DNA from: Oceanospirillum sp964342385
Lineage (GTDB): Bacteria; Pseudomonadota; Gammaproteobacteria; Pseudomonadales; Halomonadaceae
NCBI GenBank assembly: GCA_964342385.1
Contig: CAYFGP010000004.1
Coordinates: 56,222-120,221, forward strand
Reading direction: 5' to 3'
DNA length: 64,000 nt
Shown here one piece after another: positions 18,020 to 27,264 of the stretch. The notes below the pieces were generated by a model. That model made no database searches, was not told where the DNA came from, and saw only the letters and a program-made list of their open reading frames with translations. Within the stretch, counting starts at the first letter, position 1; the number at the start of each line of letters is the position of its first letter. The position numbers and the translations under genes were made by a program.

Positions 18020-19816
18020 TTACTCACCGTAGAACAGATTCTCATCCATCGCCATCAGTGTTTCGGCACCGGCATTTACCTGAGCGGCCAGGGCCGCAGC
18101 TTTTGGTAGTTCACGAGCGAAGAAGTAGTTGGCTACTTTTACTTTGCTGTCGTAGAAACCACTGGTGTCATCGGCTGCTTTTGGCGCTGCTACGGCGACC
18201 ATACGGGCCCACAGGTAAGCGTAAGTCACCAAGCCAAACAGATTCAGGTAATCAACAGAGGCGGCACCAATCTCTTCTGGGTTGCTTTGCGCACGGGCAC
18301 GGACGTTATCGGTCACCTGTACCAGTGTTTCCAATGCGGCTTCCAGTTTCTCCAGATAAGGCTGTACAGCGGTGTTGTCGGCATTTTGTGCCATAAACTC
18401 ACGGATATCGGATTCAAACAGCTTGACGTATTCGCCTTTATTGGCGACGACTTTTCGACCCATCAGGTCCAGAGCCTGAATACCATTGGTGCCTTCGTAA
18501 ATCTGGGCGATACGGGCGTCACGCACGTACTGTTCAGCACCCCATTCACGAATATAACCCTGGCCGCCGTAGATCTGCTGAGCGGTGATGGTGCAATCCA
18601 GACCTCGATCGGTCAGATAAGCCTTGGCCACCGGTGTCAGCAGGGCGACCAGATCACCGGCTTTCTTGCGGGTGTCTTCATCCTGGTGGAACTTGGAGAT
18701 ATCCAGTTGCATACCCACGTAAGAAGCAAAGGCACGACCCGCTTCGTTATAAGCGCGTACATTCAATGCCATACGACGCACATCTGGGTGCACCATGATG
18801 TTGTCAGCGGATTTCTCCGGATACTTGGCGCCGGTTGGAGAGCGGCTTTGAGTACGCTCCTGAGCGAAGTCCATAGCACTCTGATACGCCACGTCACCCA
18901 GACCCAGACCCTGAATACCGATAGACAGGCGCTCGTAGTTCATCATGGTGAACATACAAGCCAAGCCTTTATTGGGTTCGCCGATCATCCAGCCCTGAGC
19001 ACCGTCAAAGTTCATCACGCAGGTGGCAGAACCTTTGATTCCCATCTTATGCTCGATAGAGCCACAGAAGGCCGGATTGCGCTCACCCAGAGAACCGTCT
19101 TCGTTGATCAGGAACTTGGGGACCATAAACAGGGAGATACCACGGGAGCCTGCGGGTGCATCTGGCAGTTTCGCCAGTACCAAGTGGATAATGTTGTCAC
19201 ACAGATCGTGCTCACCACCGGTGATAAAGATCTTGGTGCCAGAGATCTTGTAAGAGCCGTCATCGTTTGGTTCGGCTTTTGTGCGGATCAAACCCAGATC
19301 GGTACCTGAGTGTGGCTCGGTCAGGCACATGGTGCCCAGCCAGCGACCTTCATACATAGCTGGCAGCAACTGTTCTTTCATCGCTTCGTCAGCGTGATTA
19401 TCCAAACACAGTGCCGCACCACTGTTTAGTGCTGGGTACAGAGCAAAAGAGGCATTAGCCGCGTACAGCATCTCTTCAAACAGCACGGTCAGCATTTTTG
19501 GCATGCCCTGACCGCCAAATTCCGGGTTGCCACCCAGACCCATCCAGCCACTTTGTGCCATGACATCGTAAGCGGCTTTAAAGCCTTCTGGCGTGGTCAC
19601 TTCTGAGTCATTAAACTGGCAGCCTTCCTCGTCACCGGTACGGTTCAGTGGGAAAAGTTCGTTTTCCGTAACCTTGGCACCCTCTTCCAGAATGGCATCC
19701 ACCAGATCCGGTGTCACCTCTTCGGTGGCAGGCATCGCGGACCAAACTTTTTCCGCTTCAAACACTTCATTCAGGACAAAGCGCATATCGCGCAGAGGAG
19801 CTTTATACTTAGCCAT
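18020..19816 (-). CDS. Acyl-CoA dehydrogenase (FadE-type), copy 1
   Basis: FAD enzyme for the first oxidation of beta-oxidation, acyl-CoA to trans-2-enoyl-CoA. The 598-residue length fits the proteobacterial family with an extra C-terminal domain. Visible motifs are the flavin/substrate segment MCLTEPHSGTDLG, the following SGTKIFITGGEHD, and YEGTNGIQALDLMGRK with the catalytic Glu position. GGGGGA lies about 10 bases before the ATG. It is paralogous and co-oriented with the gene at 20347, but a 530-bp gap argues for separate promoters. Chain-length preference cannot be read from sequence. Confidence 0.93.
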   Translation of the reverse strand: MAKYKAPLRDMRFVLNEVFEAEKVWSAMPATEEVTPDLVDAILEEGAKVTENELFPLNRTGDEEGCQFNDSEVTTPEGFKAAYDVMAQSGWMGLGGNPEFGGQGMPKMLTVLFEEMLYAANASFALYPALNSGAALCLDNHADEAMKEQLLPAMYEGRWLGTMCLTEPHSGTDLGLIRTKAEPNDDGSYKISGTKIFITGGEHDLCDNIIHLVLAKLPDAPAGSRGISLFMVPKFLINEDGSLGERNPAFCGSIEHKMGIKGSATCVMNFDGAQGWMIGEPNKGLACMFTMMNYERLSIGIQGLGLGDVAYQSAMDFAQERTQSRSPTGAKYPEKSADNIMVHPDVRRMALNVRAYNEAGRAFASYVGMQLDISKFHQDEDTRKKAGDLVALLTPVAKAYLTDRGLDCTITAQQIYGGQGYIREWGAEQYVRDARIAQIYEGTNGIQALDLMGRKVVANKGEYVKLFESDIREFMAQNADNTAVQPYLEKLEAALETLVQVTDNVRARAQSNPEEIGAASVDYLNLFGLVTYAYLWARMVAVAAPKAADDTSGFYDSKVKVANYFFARELPKAAALAAQVNAGAETLMAMDENLFYGE

Positions 19817-20346
19817 TGAGATATTTCCCCCAGGAATTTTTTGTCTGAATGATCAATCCGGCATCACCCAATCAATGTTATAGCGTTTGCTCTATTGGTT
19901 TTGACTGGTTTTTTCCATATGGATTGATACGTTTCAGACTGCGACCAGATTCTATTTTCTGGTCATATTACTGAATGGACCAAGGGGGAGCTAGCGGGAT
20001 GTGTGACCCACGGGTTCAGGTTTTATGGGGGATTGCGGGTAAGTTAAGCTGTGGAGCGGTCTGTGGCTATGTCAATGTTTTGCGTTGCAGCAAATAGTCT
20101 AATGCAGACTGATGAGTCATCTGCTGTGATATCTCTTGAGGGAGATGTGCAGAGAGGGAGTTGAGGCTAAAGTGCAGTCGTGTGTTAGCTGTTGTTTGTT
20201 AGCCGTCATGTATTAGCTGTCGTTTGTTAATAGTAGGAGAAGAAAAGCAGACCCTCCCTGGCCTGCTGGAATTCCTGTCTGGGATAACAAAGGTTATCCC
20301 AGACCTGATCACTTATGAGTAATCAGGTTTAATTCTCTGAATTGGC
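19817..20346. other. Intergenic between the two acyl-CoA dehydrogenases
   Basis: 530 bp with no plausible gene. It holds the upstream region of the first dehydrogenase, a small palindrome (GACCAGA / TCTGGTC, 19943-19964), two direct copies of TTAGCTGTYGTTTGTTA at 20185-20201 and 20213-20229 (28-bp period), and two hairpins just after the second dehydrogenase: TCTGGGATAAC / GTTATCCCAGA (20278-20303) and ACCTGAT / ATCAGGT (20303-20329). No consensus PsrA box was found here. Confidence 0.6.
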
Positions 20347-22152
20347 TTAGATCTCGAAACCTGCGCCAAACTGCTCATCATCCATTACCATCAGGCTATC
20401 GCCACCCTGTGCCATAGTGGCAGCCAGTGCCTGAGTGCGTGGGAACAGCTTGCTGAAGTAGAACTGCGCGGTAGCCAGTTTGCCTTTGTAGAAGGCTTCT
20501 TCAGTAGTGCCGGCAGCTAGTGCATCCTGAGCGACTTTTGCGGCTTTCGCCCAGAAGTAACCCAGAGTCACGTAACCGGAGTACATCAGGTAATCCACAG
20601 AGGCAGCGCCTACTTCGTCGCGGTTCTGCATCGCTTTCATACCGATCTGCATGGTGATATCACCCCATTCTTTGTTGGCCTTGGCCAGAGGTGCGATCAG
20701 TGCAGCCAGTTCTTCGTTGCCTTCTTCGGCCTGACAGAACTTGTGTACCTGCTTGGTGAACTTACGCAGGCTTTCACCTTGGTTCATCAGGATCTTACGG
20801 CCCAGCAGATCCAGTGCCTGAATACCGGTAGTGCCTTCATACAGCAGGGTGATACGGCTATCACGTACAAACTGCTCCATACCCCACTCGTGGATAAAGC
20901 CGTGACCACCGAAACACTGCAGGCCTTGGTTGGTAGACTCGAAGCCCGCTTCGGTCAGGAAGGCTTTTACGATAGGCGTCAGCAGACCCAGCAGATCGTC
21001 GGCATCTTTTGCATTTTCACCACCGGCAGACACCTGATCAATCAGCTGTGCGGTGTAGTAGATCAGTGCACGACCACCTTCAGCGAAGGCTTTCTGGGTC
21101 AGCAGCATACGACGTACATCCGGGTGTACGATAATCGGATCCGCTGGCTTTTCTGGTGCTTGCGGGCCGTTCAGGGAGCGCATCTGCAGACGGTCACGGG
21201 CATAAGCCAGAGAGTTCTGGTAACCCACTTCGGTCAGGCCCAGACCTTGAATACCCACACCAATACGGGCGGCATTCATCATCACGAACATATAGGACAG
21301 GCCTTTGTTTGGTTCGCCGATGATATAACCTTTAGCATCGTCAAAGTTCATGACACAGGTGCTGTTACCGTGGATGCCCATCTTATGTTCGATGGAACCG
21401 CACTGAACGCCATTGCGCTCACCTGGCTCACCGTTCGCATCAGGTGTGAACTTAGGCACGATAAACAGAGAGATGCCTTTGGAACCTTCCGGTGCGTCTG
21501 GCAGCTTGGCCAGTACCAAGTGCACGATGTTGTCGGACATATCGTGCTCACCGGCTGAGATAAAGATCTTGGTGCCGCTGATAGAGAAACTGCCGTCCGC
21601 TTGTGGCTCGGCCTTAGTGCGGATCAGACCCAGATCGGTACCACAGTGAGGCTCGGTCAGACACATGGTGCCAGTCCAGCTACCCTCGATCATTTTGCTC
21701 AGGTAGGTCTGTTTCTGCTCTTCTGTGCCGTGGTGCTGCAGGGCATCCATCGCGCCGTGAGACAGACCTGGGTACATGCCCCAGGACAGGTTGGATGAAC
21801 AGATCATTTCGTTCAGTACCATGCCCAGAGACTGAGGCAGGCCCTGGCCGCCGTAGTTCGGGTCCTGAGTCATGGAAGGCCAGCCACCTTCTACAAACTG
21901 CTTGTAAGCTTCTTTAAAGCCTTTAGGCGTGGTGACTTCACCGTCGTTGTACTGACAGCCTTCGGTATCACCGCTCTGGTTCAACGGGGTCAGTACCTCT
22001 TCTGCAAACTTGGCACCTTCTTCCAGAATCGCACCGATAATCTCAGGCGAAGCCTCTTCACCGTTAGGCAGTTGTGCGTAGTGTGCTGGGAAATCCAGAA
22101 TCTCGTCCATCACAAAGCGGATATCACGTAAAGGAGCTTTATAAGTTGGCAT
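20347..22152 (-). CDS. Acyl-CoA dehydrogenase (FadE-type), copy 2
   Basis: 601-residue paralogue of the neighbouring dehydrogenase with the same domain order: N-terminal domain, beta domain with MCLTEPHCGTDLGLIRTKAE and SGTKIFISAGEHD, FAD-binding helical domain, YEGTTGIQALDLLGRK with the catalytic Glu position, and the extra C-terminal domain. GAGG lies 8 bases before the ATG. A PsrA-like palindrome sits about 165 bp upstream, suggesting induction by long-chain fatty acids; the downstream paralogue has no such site nearby. Confidence 0.93.
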   Translation of the reverse strand: MPTYKAPLRDIRFVMDEILDFPAHYAQLPNGEEASPEIIGAILEEGAKFAEEVLTPLNQSGDTEGCQYNDGEVTTPKGFKEAYKQFVEGGWPSMTQDPNYGGQGLPQSLGMVLNEMICSSNLSWGMYPGLSHGAMDALQHHGTEEQKQTYLSKMIEGSWTGTMCLTEPHCGTDLGLIRTKAEPQADGSFSISGTKIFISAGEHDMSDNIVHLVLAKLPDAPEGSKGISLFIVPKFTPDANGEPGERNGVQCGSIEHKMGIHGNSTCVMNFDDAKGYIIGEPNKGLSYMFVMMNAARIGVGIQGLGLTEVGYQNSLAYARDRLQMRSLNGPQAPEKPADPIIVHPDVRRMLLTQKAFAEGGRALIYYTAQLIDQVSAGGENAKDADDLLGLLTPIVKAFLTEAGFESTNQGLQCFGGHGFIHEWGMEQFVRDSRITLLYEGTTGIQALDLLGRKILMNQGESLRKFTKQVHKFCQAEEGNEELAALIAPLAKANKEWGDITMQIGMKAMQNRDEVGAASVDYLMYSGYVTLGYFWAKAAKVAQDALAAGTTEEAFYKGKLATAQFYFSKLFPRTQALAATMAQGGDSLMVMDDEQFGAGFEI

Positions 22153-22317
22153 AACGACCTCGGCTTTTCTGTTCTTGTTCGTATCGAAATAAAAGTACAG
22201 GTGGTTAGCGGATCAATGGCCGAAGCGTTGGGCTGTTGATCAATGACTTTTATTTCAACTTTATGGAAGAAGTTTAGTTTGTTGATCCGTAATTTGCGGC
22301 TTGGTTGAACAAACTAA

Positions 22318-22335
22318 TTCAAACGTATGTTTGAA
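22318..22335. promoter_or_regulatory. PsrA-like operator
   Basis: Perfect inverted repeat TTCAAAC-GTAT-GTTTGAA, matching the PsrA consensus (G/C)AAAC-N2-4-GTTT(G/C). PsrA is a TetR-family repressor of fatty-acid degradation genes released by long-chain acyl groups. Confidence 0.75.
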
Positions 22336-22400
22336 ACTTATGATAGAGAGAGATCAGGGTCAAGAAAAATTTTTGATTTTTATGCTGGGAAATTAAACAA

Positions 22401-22427
22401 AAAGCCCAGCGTTTGAGGCTGGGCTTT
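22401..22427. terminator. Bidirectional terminator after the SprA-like gene
   Basis: Perfect 10-bp stem AAAGCCCAGC / GCTGGGCTTT with a 7-base loop. On the minus strand it is followed by TTTGTTTAATTT, just past the stop at 22431. Confidence 0.85.
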
Positions 22428-22430
22428 GTC

Positions 22431-23240
22431 TTAAGCGGAAGTGGCTATCTGCTGACCAAGCGGTTCTGGCGGGTAAGTTAAGCCAAGAGAATCAAAGCGT
22501 TGCAGTAGTTGCTGTGCTTGTGATGGTGCGGGGTTAGCTTGCTGAAAAGCATTGCTGGTAAAGCGCTGTGGGAAGCTCAAGCCAAAACTGAATTGTTTTT
22601 GCTGAGGTTCGGTGCTCTCCAGAGTTGAGCTATTGGTTGCAGCGCTGGCACCACTGGCTGAGTTACCAATGGTATTCTCTACATTATTATCTGCTGGGCT
22701 ATTTGGCGCTGCGCCCGCTACGGCATCAGTCTCTGAGCTATCAGAGGTGGACTCCGCTTTATCAGTTTCTAAAGCCTCTTTTGCCTCTTCTGCCTTTCTT
22801 ATCTGAATTTCTGCCTGGGCTTCATTGCCCATGGCACGGGCTTCACCAGCGACTTTAAAGTCTTGAGGAGAGGGTTGGGCAGGTGCGAGTGCAGCACGCT
22901 CAACAATATCAGCCTTAACGACAGTATCCTCAGGATCTTCTTCTTCAGATATATCAATGTTTACATGGCCGCCAGTGGCATATTGGCGGCCATCAGGGCC
23001 TTCGGTGAGGTCATATTGGGGAGCTGAAGCATATTCTCCGCCGACGTTGGCGTGAGCTTCTTCGTGAGCGCGCACCTCTGTATCCCGCTTACTGAGATCG
23101 GAGATGATTTTCTGTTTTTCGCGCTCCAGTTCCGCCTGTTTCTGATCATCAGGTTCGGCGTCAAGACTGCGCTCTTTTTGGCGATAGTCTTGTACAAGAC
23201 GGCTATAACTGGAGGCACTGCTAATGGTTGGTATATCCAT
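22431..23240 (-). CDS. SprA-related putative metalloprotease (CJM1_0395-like)
   Basis: 269-residue protein. Residues 10-60 are a charged, probably coiled helix. A zinc-protease-like HEEAH motif at about 59-63 is followed by the conserved GPDGRQYATGGHV block and a further conserved helical segment (GEARAMGNEAQ). The last 110 residues are Ser/Ala/Gln-rich and low in complexity. This matches the SprA-related family, annotated as putative metalloproteases without proven activity. ATG 23240 is preferred over 23252 because GGGG precedes it at normal distance. It follows the cheV-cheR genes but has its own terminator on each side. Confidence 0.75.
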   Translation of the reverse strand: MDIPTISSASSYSRLVQDYRQKERSLDAEPDDQKQAELEREKQKIISDLSKRDTEVRAHEEAHANVGGEYASAPQYDLTEGPDGRQYATGGHVNIDISEEEDPEDTVVKADIVERAALAPAQPSPQDFKVAGEARAMGNEAQAEIQIRKAEEAKEALETDKAESTSDSSETDAVAGAAPNSPADNNVENTIGNSASGASAATNSSTLESTEPQQKQFSFGLSFPQRFTSNAFQQANPAPSQAQQLLQRFDSLGLTYPPEPLGQQIATSA

Positions 23241-23340
23241 AACTCGCCCCATAATTAACCAGTTGATAAGCTAATTATGACGGAATTTTCGCAGAAGTTC
23301 CTAGCATTTTTTTGTAACTCCGTGCGATCTATCACAAACA

Positions 23341-23376
23341 AAAAAAGCCCATTATTTACATCAAATGGGCTTTTTT
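23341..23376. terminator. Terminator after cheR
   Basis: Perfect 13-bp stem AAAAAAGCCCATT / AATGGGCTTTTTT with a 10-base loop. It acts for cheR (minus strand) and is symmetric enough to act both ways. Confidence 0.9.
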
Positions 23377-23402
23377 ATTTAAATCATGGACTTAAAGCAA
23401 AA

Positions 23403-24242
23403 CTACTTCGCGCGGTAAATAATACCTGGACGACACTGAACCATCTCATAAAGATCAGGCATATTGCTTAATGCCTCTGATGCGCCTAAAAACAGGTAAC
23501 CACCCGGTTTGAGCGTGCCATGAATACGAGTCAGGATATCTTTTTTCAGATCCGCTGAAAAATAAATCAATACATTACGACAGAAAACGATATCGAACTT
23601 ACCTAGCATGGAGTAGCTGTGTAGCAAATTCATCGGTTTAAAATCGACGCGCTGTTTGATCGGAGCTTTAACTGCCCAGCGACCATCACCTGTTTGTTGG
23701 AAGAATTTGGTCAAACGATCCTGAGATAGGCCTCGGCCTAAGGCCAGCATCTCATACTCACCACTTTTGGCTGCATTCAATACAGTTGATGAGATATCGG
23801 TGGCTACAATGCGTTCACCGGTGCGAAATGCCCCTGGGTTCTTCTGTTTAAACTCATCCAGGACCATACTGATTGAGTAGGGCTCTTGGCCTGTTGAGCA
23901 GGCGGCTGACCAGATTTTTAGCTGTTGCCCACCCAATGATTTACTCAACTCGGGCAGTAGCTGATTCTGAAGAATGTTAAATGGGTGGATATCTCTAAAC
24001 CATAGGGTTTCATTGGTAGTCATCGCATCGACTACTGCTTCTTTCAAACCAGATCTGGGATGAGATGTAATCGCTTTGGTTAATTCCCCAAGCGTGGTCA
24101 TGCCGTGTTGCGCCATGATTTTGTTCAGACGGCTGGTGACAAGATATTGCTTATTATCCCCTAGCAAAATGCCGCAGGCATCCTGGAGAAACTTTCTAAA
24201 TGCATCGTAATCTTGTGTACCTATGGTTCTGACAGTCGACAT
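23403..24242 (-). CDS. cheR: Chemotaxis protein methyltransferase CheR
   Basis: Transfers methyl groups from SAM to glutamates of the MCP signalling domains for adaptation. The 279-residue protein has an N-terminal helical domain (about 1-75) and the SAM-binding domain with WSAACSTGQEPYSISM and FDIVFCRNVLIYF. Lacking the C-terminal NWETF-type receptor tether on most local MCPs, it presumably acts directly on the receptors. It is downstream of cheV in the same orientation; the cheV-cheR pair divergent from flgA is a common gammaproteobacterial arrangement. Confidence 0.97.
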   Translation of the reverse strand: MSTVRTIGTQDYDAFRKFLQDACGILLGDNKQYLVTSRLNKIMAQHGMTTLGELTKAITSHPRSGLKEAVVDAMTTNETLWFRDIHPFNILQNQLLPELSKSLGGQQLKIWSAACSTGQEPYSISMVLDEFKQKNPGAFRTGERIVATDISSTVLNAAKSGEYEMLALGRGLSQDRLTKFFQQTGDGRWAVKAPIKQRVDFKPMNLLHSYSMLGKFDIVFCRNVLIYFSADLKKDILTRIHGTLKPGGYLFLGASEALSNMPDLYEMVQCRPGIIYRAK

Positions 24243-24403
24243 TCCTTGAACTCACTCAAGCAGAAATACTTTTTAACATATTATCACAAAATTGCTGAAA
24301 GCCCCCTGTCTTTGCTGTGTTAAAGCAGGAGGCACGACTAAAGTCATTCCAAGCAAAGTATGAATCGCTATTTTATATTAGGCGTTTCTTTTTAGAAGTG
24401 AGC

Positions 24404-25348
24404 TTATTCAACTTCTTCACTGGTTTGCAGGGATTCGATTCTGCTAACCACTTTCCGGGCGAGTTCATCGGCTTCGTATTTAGCGAGGAAATCGTCTGCC
24501 CCTACTTTTTTCACCATGGCTTCGTTAAAGATACCGCTCAATGAAGTGTGTAAAAGAATGTCGAGTTTATTCAGTTCTGGGTGGCTACGAATCTCAGTGG
24601 TTAAGGTGTAACCATCCATCTCGGGCATTTCAATATCTGAGATGATCATGAGTACTTCATCTTTGATATCTTTACCTGATTCAGCGAGAGAGGTCAGGTA
24701 ATTCAATGCCTGCTTACCATTTTCCAGGCCTGTGGTTTGAACTCCAATCTCTTCCAAACAGCGAATGACCTGGTTGCGGGCAACAGAGGAATCATCCACG
24801 ACCACTACATGGTAACTGGAGGAGATCAATTTAACCGTATCGGCAATAACACCTTTACTGACGCGCTCGTTGACGGGATGGACCTGTGAAATCACTTTCT
24901 CCACGTCAATGATCTCAATCATGCTGTTCTGGTAGTCAGTTACTGCCGTCAGGTAGTTATCTTTGCCTGTGCCTACCGGTGGTGGATGTACATCTTTCCA
25001 GTTCAGATTGATGATGCGATCAACCTTCTTCACCAGGAAGCCCTGAGTAATCCGATTGTATTCGGTCACAATGACCACATTGTCATTGCTTTCCTGTATT
25101 GCAGGCAATCCAATCGCCAGTCCAAGATCCACTATCGAGATAGTTTCTCCTCGAATATTCGCCACACCTTTCACAATCGGGCTGTGGTGAGGCAGATTGG
25201 TAAGTGGCGGACAGGGCATAATCTCTTTTACTTTAAAGACATTGATACCGTAACTCTGGCGACCGCGGAGATGGAACAGCAGCAGTTCCATTCGGTTACC
25301 GCCAACCAATTGTGCCCGTTCGGATAAACGGCCAGCTTGTTCTGTCAT
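24404..25348 (-). CDS. cheV: Chemotaxis coupling protein CheV
   Basis: Fusion of a CheW-like domain (about residues 15-170) and a C-terminal receiver domain (about 180-310). It couples receptors to CheA and is thought to take phosphate from CheA for adaptation. The receiver has acidic residues in VVVDDSS, a phospho-acceptor Asp in ISDIEMPEMDG, and the conserved Lys in the DFLAKYE segment. AGG lies about 8 bases before the ATG. It is first of the cheV-cheR pair, divergent from flgA across 201 bp. Confidence 0.96.
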   Translation of the reverse strand: MTEQAGRLSERAQLVGGNRMELLLFHLRGRQSYGINVFKVKEIMPCPPLTNLPHHSPIVKGVANIRGETISIVDLGLAIGLPAIQESNDNVVIVTEYNRITQGFLVKKVDRIINLNWKDVHPPPVGTGKDNYLTAVTDYQNSMIEIIDVEKVISQVHPVNERVSKGVIADTVKLISSSYHVVVVDDSSVARNQVIRCLEEIGVQTTGLENGKQALNYLTSLAESGKDIKDEVLMIISDIEMPEMDGYTLTTEIRSHPELNKLDILLHTSLSGIFNEAMVKKVGADDFLAKYEADELARKVVSRIESLQTSEEVE

Positions 25349-25514
25349 AAAGTTGCCTGCTGAATTGGGAAAAATTTACCGGTGAAGAATATCATTGATT
25401 TAACATATCATTGAACTGTGTAGGGGATTTGTTTGTCTTCTGCTAACAATTTTCTAAAAAAAGATTACGAGACTTTTACAAGCGCTTGCTGAAATAACGT
25501 TACGTTCGCTAAAA

Positions 25515-25530
25515 CGGGGCAGAGCTTGCT
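25515..25530 (+). promoter_or_regulatory. Possible sigma54 promoter of flgA
   Basis: CGGGGCA-N4-TTGCT keeps the invariant GG and GC of a -24/-12 promoter at the right 10-base spacing, though the rest of the -24 element is a weak match. It ends only about 20 bp before the flgA start, so the transcript would have a very short leader. FleQ/sigma54 control of flgA is known in related polarly flagellated bacteria. Confidence 0.35.
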
Positions 25531-25549
25531 ATGGTGACAGGAGCTGATT

Positions 25550-26275
25550 TTGACAGGATTTGGCACTCTAAAGTGGCTGTTTAGTGCAACAGGCGTTTTT
25601 GTTGCGTTACTACTGAACTCGGTAGCTCAGGCCAAAGAGGTAGCGATAGAGGATCAAGCTTCTCTGGAGCAGGTGATCAGAGACTTTCTTGAGCCTCAAC
25701 TTGCGGGGATGGAAGCAACCCGGACAGAGGTTTCAGTGGGGCGTGTTGATCCGCGTCTGAAGCTGGCAAAGTGCCAGCAGCCAATCAAGGTGGATTTTCT
25801 TGGTAAAAAAAATCTGTTTGGTAAAGTGAATATTCGGTTGGATTGCAGTCATCCTCGATGGGGGATTTTTATTCCTGCGAATATTCGCGTTTTTGAAAAT
25901 GTGGTGGTCAGTCAGGTCAGTGTACCCAGAAATTCCGTATTATCTGCATCAAGACTGGCCCTGAGGGAAGTGGAAACTTCAGCGCTGAATTACACTTTTT
26001 TCAGAGATATCGCTCAGGTTGCCGGCACGACCACAACCCGACCAATACAGGCAAATCATATTGTTTATACTAATATGGTTAAGGCTTCCGCTGCGATTAG
26101 AAAGGGCGATAGTGTTGTGATTCGTGCCGTTGCGGGTAGTTTGGTGGTGCGAATGAAGGGATTGGCGCTGCAGGAAGGGGCTATAGGCAAGCAGATTCAG
26201 GTGCGTAATGTACAATCCCGTCGTATAATACGAGCCATTGTAACAGGGCCAGGCCAAGTTGAAGTGCCAATGTGA
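25550..26275 (+). CDS. flgA: Flagellar P-ring assembly chaperone FlgA
   Basis: Periplasmic chaperone for assembly of the FlgI P-ring around the flagellar rod. The 241-residue protein has a signal peptide (hydrophobic core about 8-22, cleavage near AQA-KE) and a C-terminal SAF domain with VRKGDSVVIRA-like and GAIGKQIQVRN motifs (here AIRKGDSVVIRAVAG). The start is TTG: AGGAG lies 6 bases upstream and the signal peptide begins right there. It is followed by flgM-flgN, with flgM having its own sigma28 promoter. Confidence 0.95.
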   Translation: MTGFGTLKWLFSATGVFVALLLNSVAQAKEVAIEDQASLEQVIRDFLEPQLAGMEATRTEVSVGRVDPRLKLAKCQQPIKVDFLGKKNLFGKVNIRLDCSHPRWGIFIPANIRVFENVVVSQVSVPRNSVLSASRLALREVETSALNYTFFRDIAQVAGTTTTRPIQANHIVYTNMVKASAAIRKGDSVVIRAVAGSLVVRMKGLALQEGAIGKQIQVRNVQSRRIIRAIVTGPGQVEVPM

Positions 26276-26346
26276 ATCTGAGTAATTGCACTCATTGGAA
26301 TTACTTGAGCAAGTTGGCAAAATAGAGAAATTAACGATTTTTTTGT

Positions 26347-26373
26347 TAAAGTTTTTATCTGAGACGCCGATAG
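26347..26373 (+). promoter_or_regulatory. sigma28 (FliA) promoter of flgM
   Basis: TAAAGTTT-N11-GCCGATAG, differing from the consensus TAAAGTTT-N11-GCCGATAA at one base. It lies 40 bp before the flgM ATG, so flgM is expressed late and feeds back on FliA. Confidence 0.93.
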
Positions 26374-26413
26374 ATTTAGCAAGTTAAGAATTTTTTGAAT
26401 GAGGTCAGTGCAT

Positions 26414-26719
26414 ATGGCTATTGATATAAACAGCCTATCTGGCGGTCTTCAGGGTGGGAAAATTCGCAATACCACTGCCGGTGGTAGCAAGGATGAGGTG
26501 GCTAAGAAAGAGCCTCAGCAAGGCGGTGCTCCCGCAACTAAAGGCGATAGTGTCCAGATTAGCGACGAAGCAATGAAACTGAGCAATAGTGCGCAATCTG
26601 CCCCTGATATCGACCAGGATAAAGTGGCGGCAATTAAAGCGGCTATGGAAGATGGAAGTTATCAAATTGACTATCAGGCCCTGGCAAAGAATATTATTCA
26701 GTTTGAGTCAGGACTGTGA
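26414..26719 (+). CDS. flgM: Anti-sigma28 factor FlgM
   Basis: Binds FliA until the hook is complete and is then exported. The 101-residue protein has the usual disordered N-terminal half (Gly/Lys/Ser-rich) and a C-terminal sigma-binding part: VQISDEAM, then KVAAIKAAMEDGSYQIDY and a final helix. ATG 26414 is chosen because GAGG precedes it by 9 bases; an ATG at 26399 lacks a site. A near-perfect sigma28 promoter is immediately upstream. The gap to flgN is only 8 bp. Confidence 0.96.
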   Translation: MAIDINSLSGGLQGGKIRNTTAGGSKDEVAKKEPQQGGAPATKGDSVQISDEAMKLSNSAQSAPDIDQDKVAAIKAAMEDGSYQIDYQALAKNIIQFESGL

Positions 26720-26727
26720 GGTAACCC

Positions 26728-27216
26728 GTGAGCGCAGAGCTTTCTTTACGCATTAAACAACATCTGCTTGATAGCATTGGTCATATGAAGCAGATCAAAA
26801 CGTGTATGCTCGATGAGCAGCAGGCTCTGCAAGCGCGGGAGCTTGAGCAAATTGAAACAATTGCCAAGCAGAAAAATCAGCTGTTGGAAGAGGTTAAGGC
26901 CGATATCGAGCAGCGTCAGCAGTTGATTGAAGGTGCAGGTTTTTCTGTGGATGATAGTGGTATGGAGCAACTGATTGACTCTTTACCAGAAAATTTTTCT
27001 GCTGCCCTGAGTAAAGGTTGGCAGCAGCTGGTGGGATTGCATGAAGAGGTGCAAGAACTTAACCAGACTAATGGAATGATCATTAATAAGGGATTGCAGC
27101 AGGTAGATACTATGTTGGGGGTTGTGCGGGGCAATCCTGAAACGCGTACCAGTCGTACCTACAATGCCAAAGGTCGTTCTGTTGCTTCCTCTACCCGAAC
27201 TTTGGGACAAGCTTAA
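26728..27216 (+). CDS. flgN: Flagellar export chaperone FlgN
   Basis: Cytoplasmic chaperone for the hook-filament junction proteins FlgK and FlgL. The 162-residue protein is all-helical, with coiled-coil stretches (HLLDSIGHMKQIKTCMLDEQ and EQIETIAKQKNQLLEEVK) and a Gln/Asn-rich final helix, as in FlgN. It starts at GTG with GAGG 7 bases upstream and directly follows flgM. Confidence 0.92.
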   Translation: MSAELSLRIKQHLLDSIGHMKQIKTCMLDEQQALQARELEQIETIAKQKNQLLEEVKADIEQRQQLIEGAGFSVDDSGMEQLIDSLPENFSAALSKGWQQLVGLHEEVQELNQTNGMIINKGLQQVDTMLGVVRGNPETRTSRTYNAKGRSVASSTRTLGQA

Positions 27217-27264
27217 TTACACTTGCTACACTAGCTCCTTCAACCCAAAGCAGGATTAATATCT

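Noticed and set aside
18287..19309. 340-residue open frame opposite the first acyl-CoA dehydrogenase
   Set aside because: It is antisense to a clear FadE-type gene, and the composition (His/Gln/Thr-rich) is that of a reverse-frame shadow.
20743..21558. 271-residue open frame opposite the second acyl-CoA dehydrogenase
   Set aside because: Same reason as the frame in the paralogue; it lies fully within a well-supported gene.
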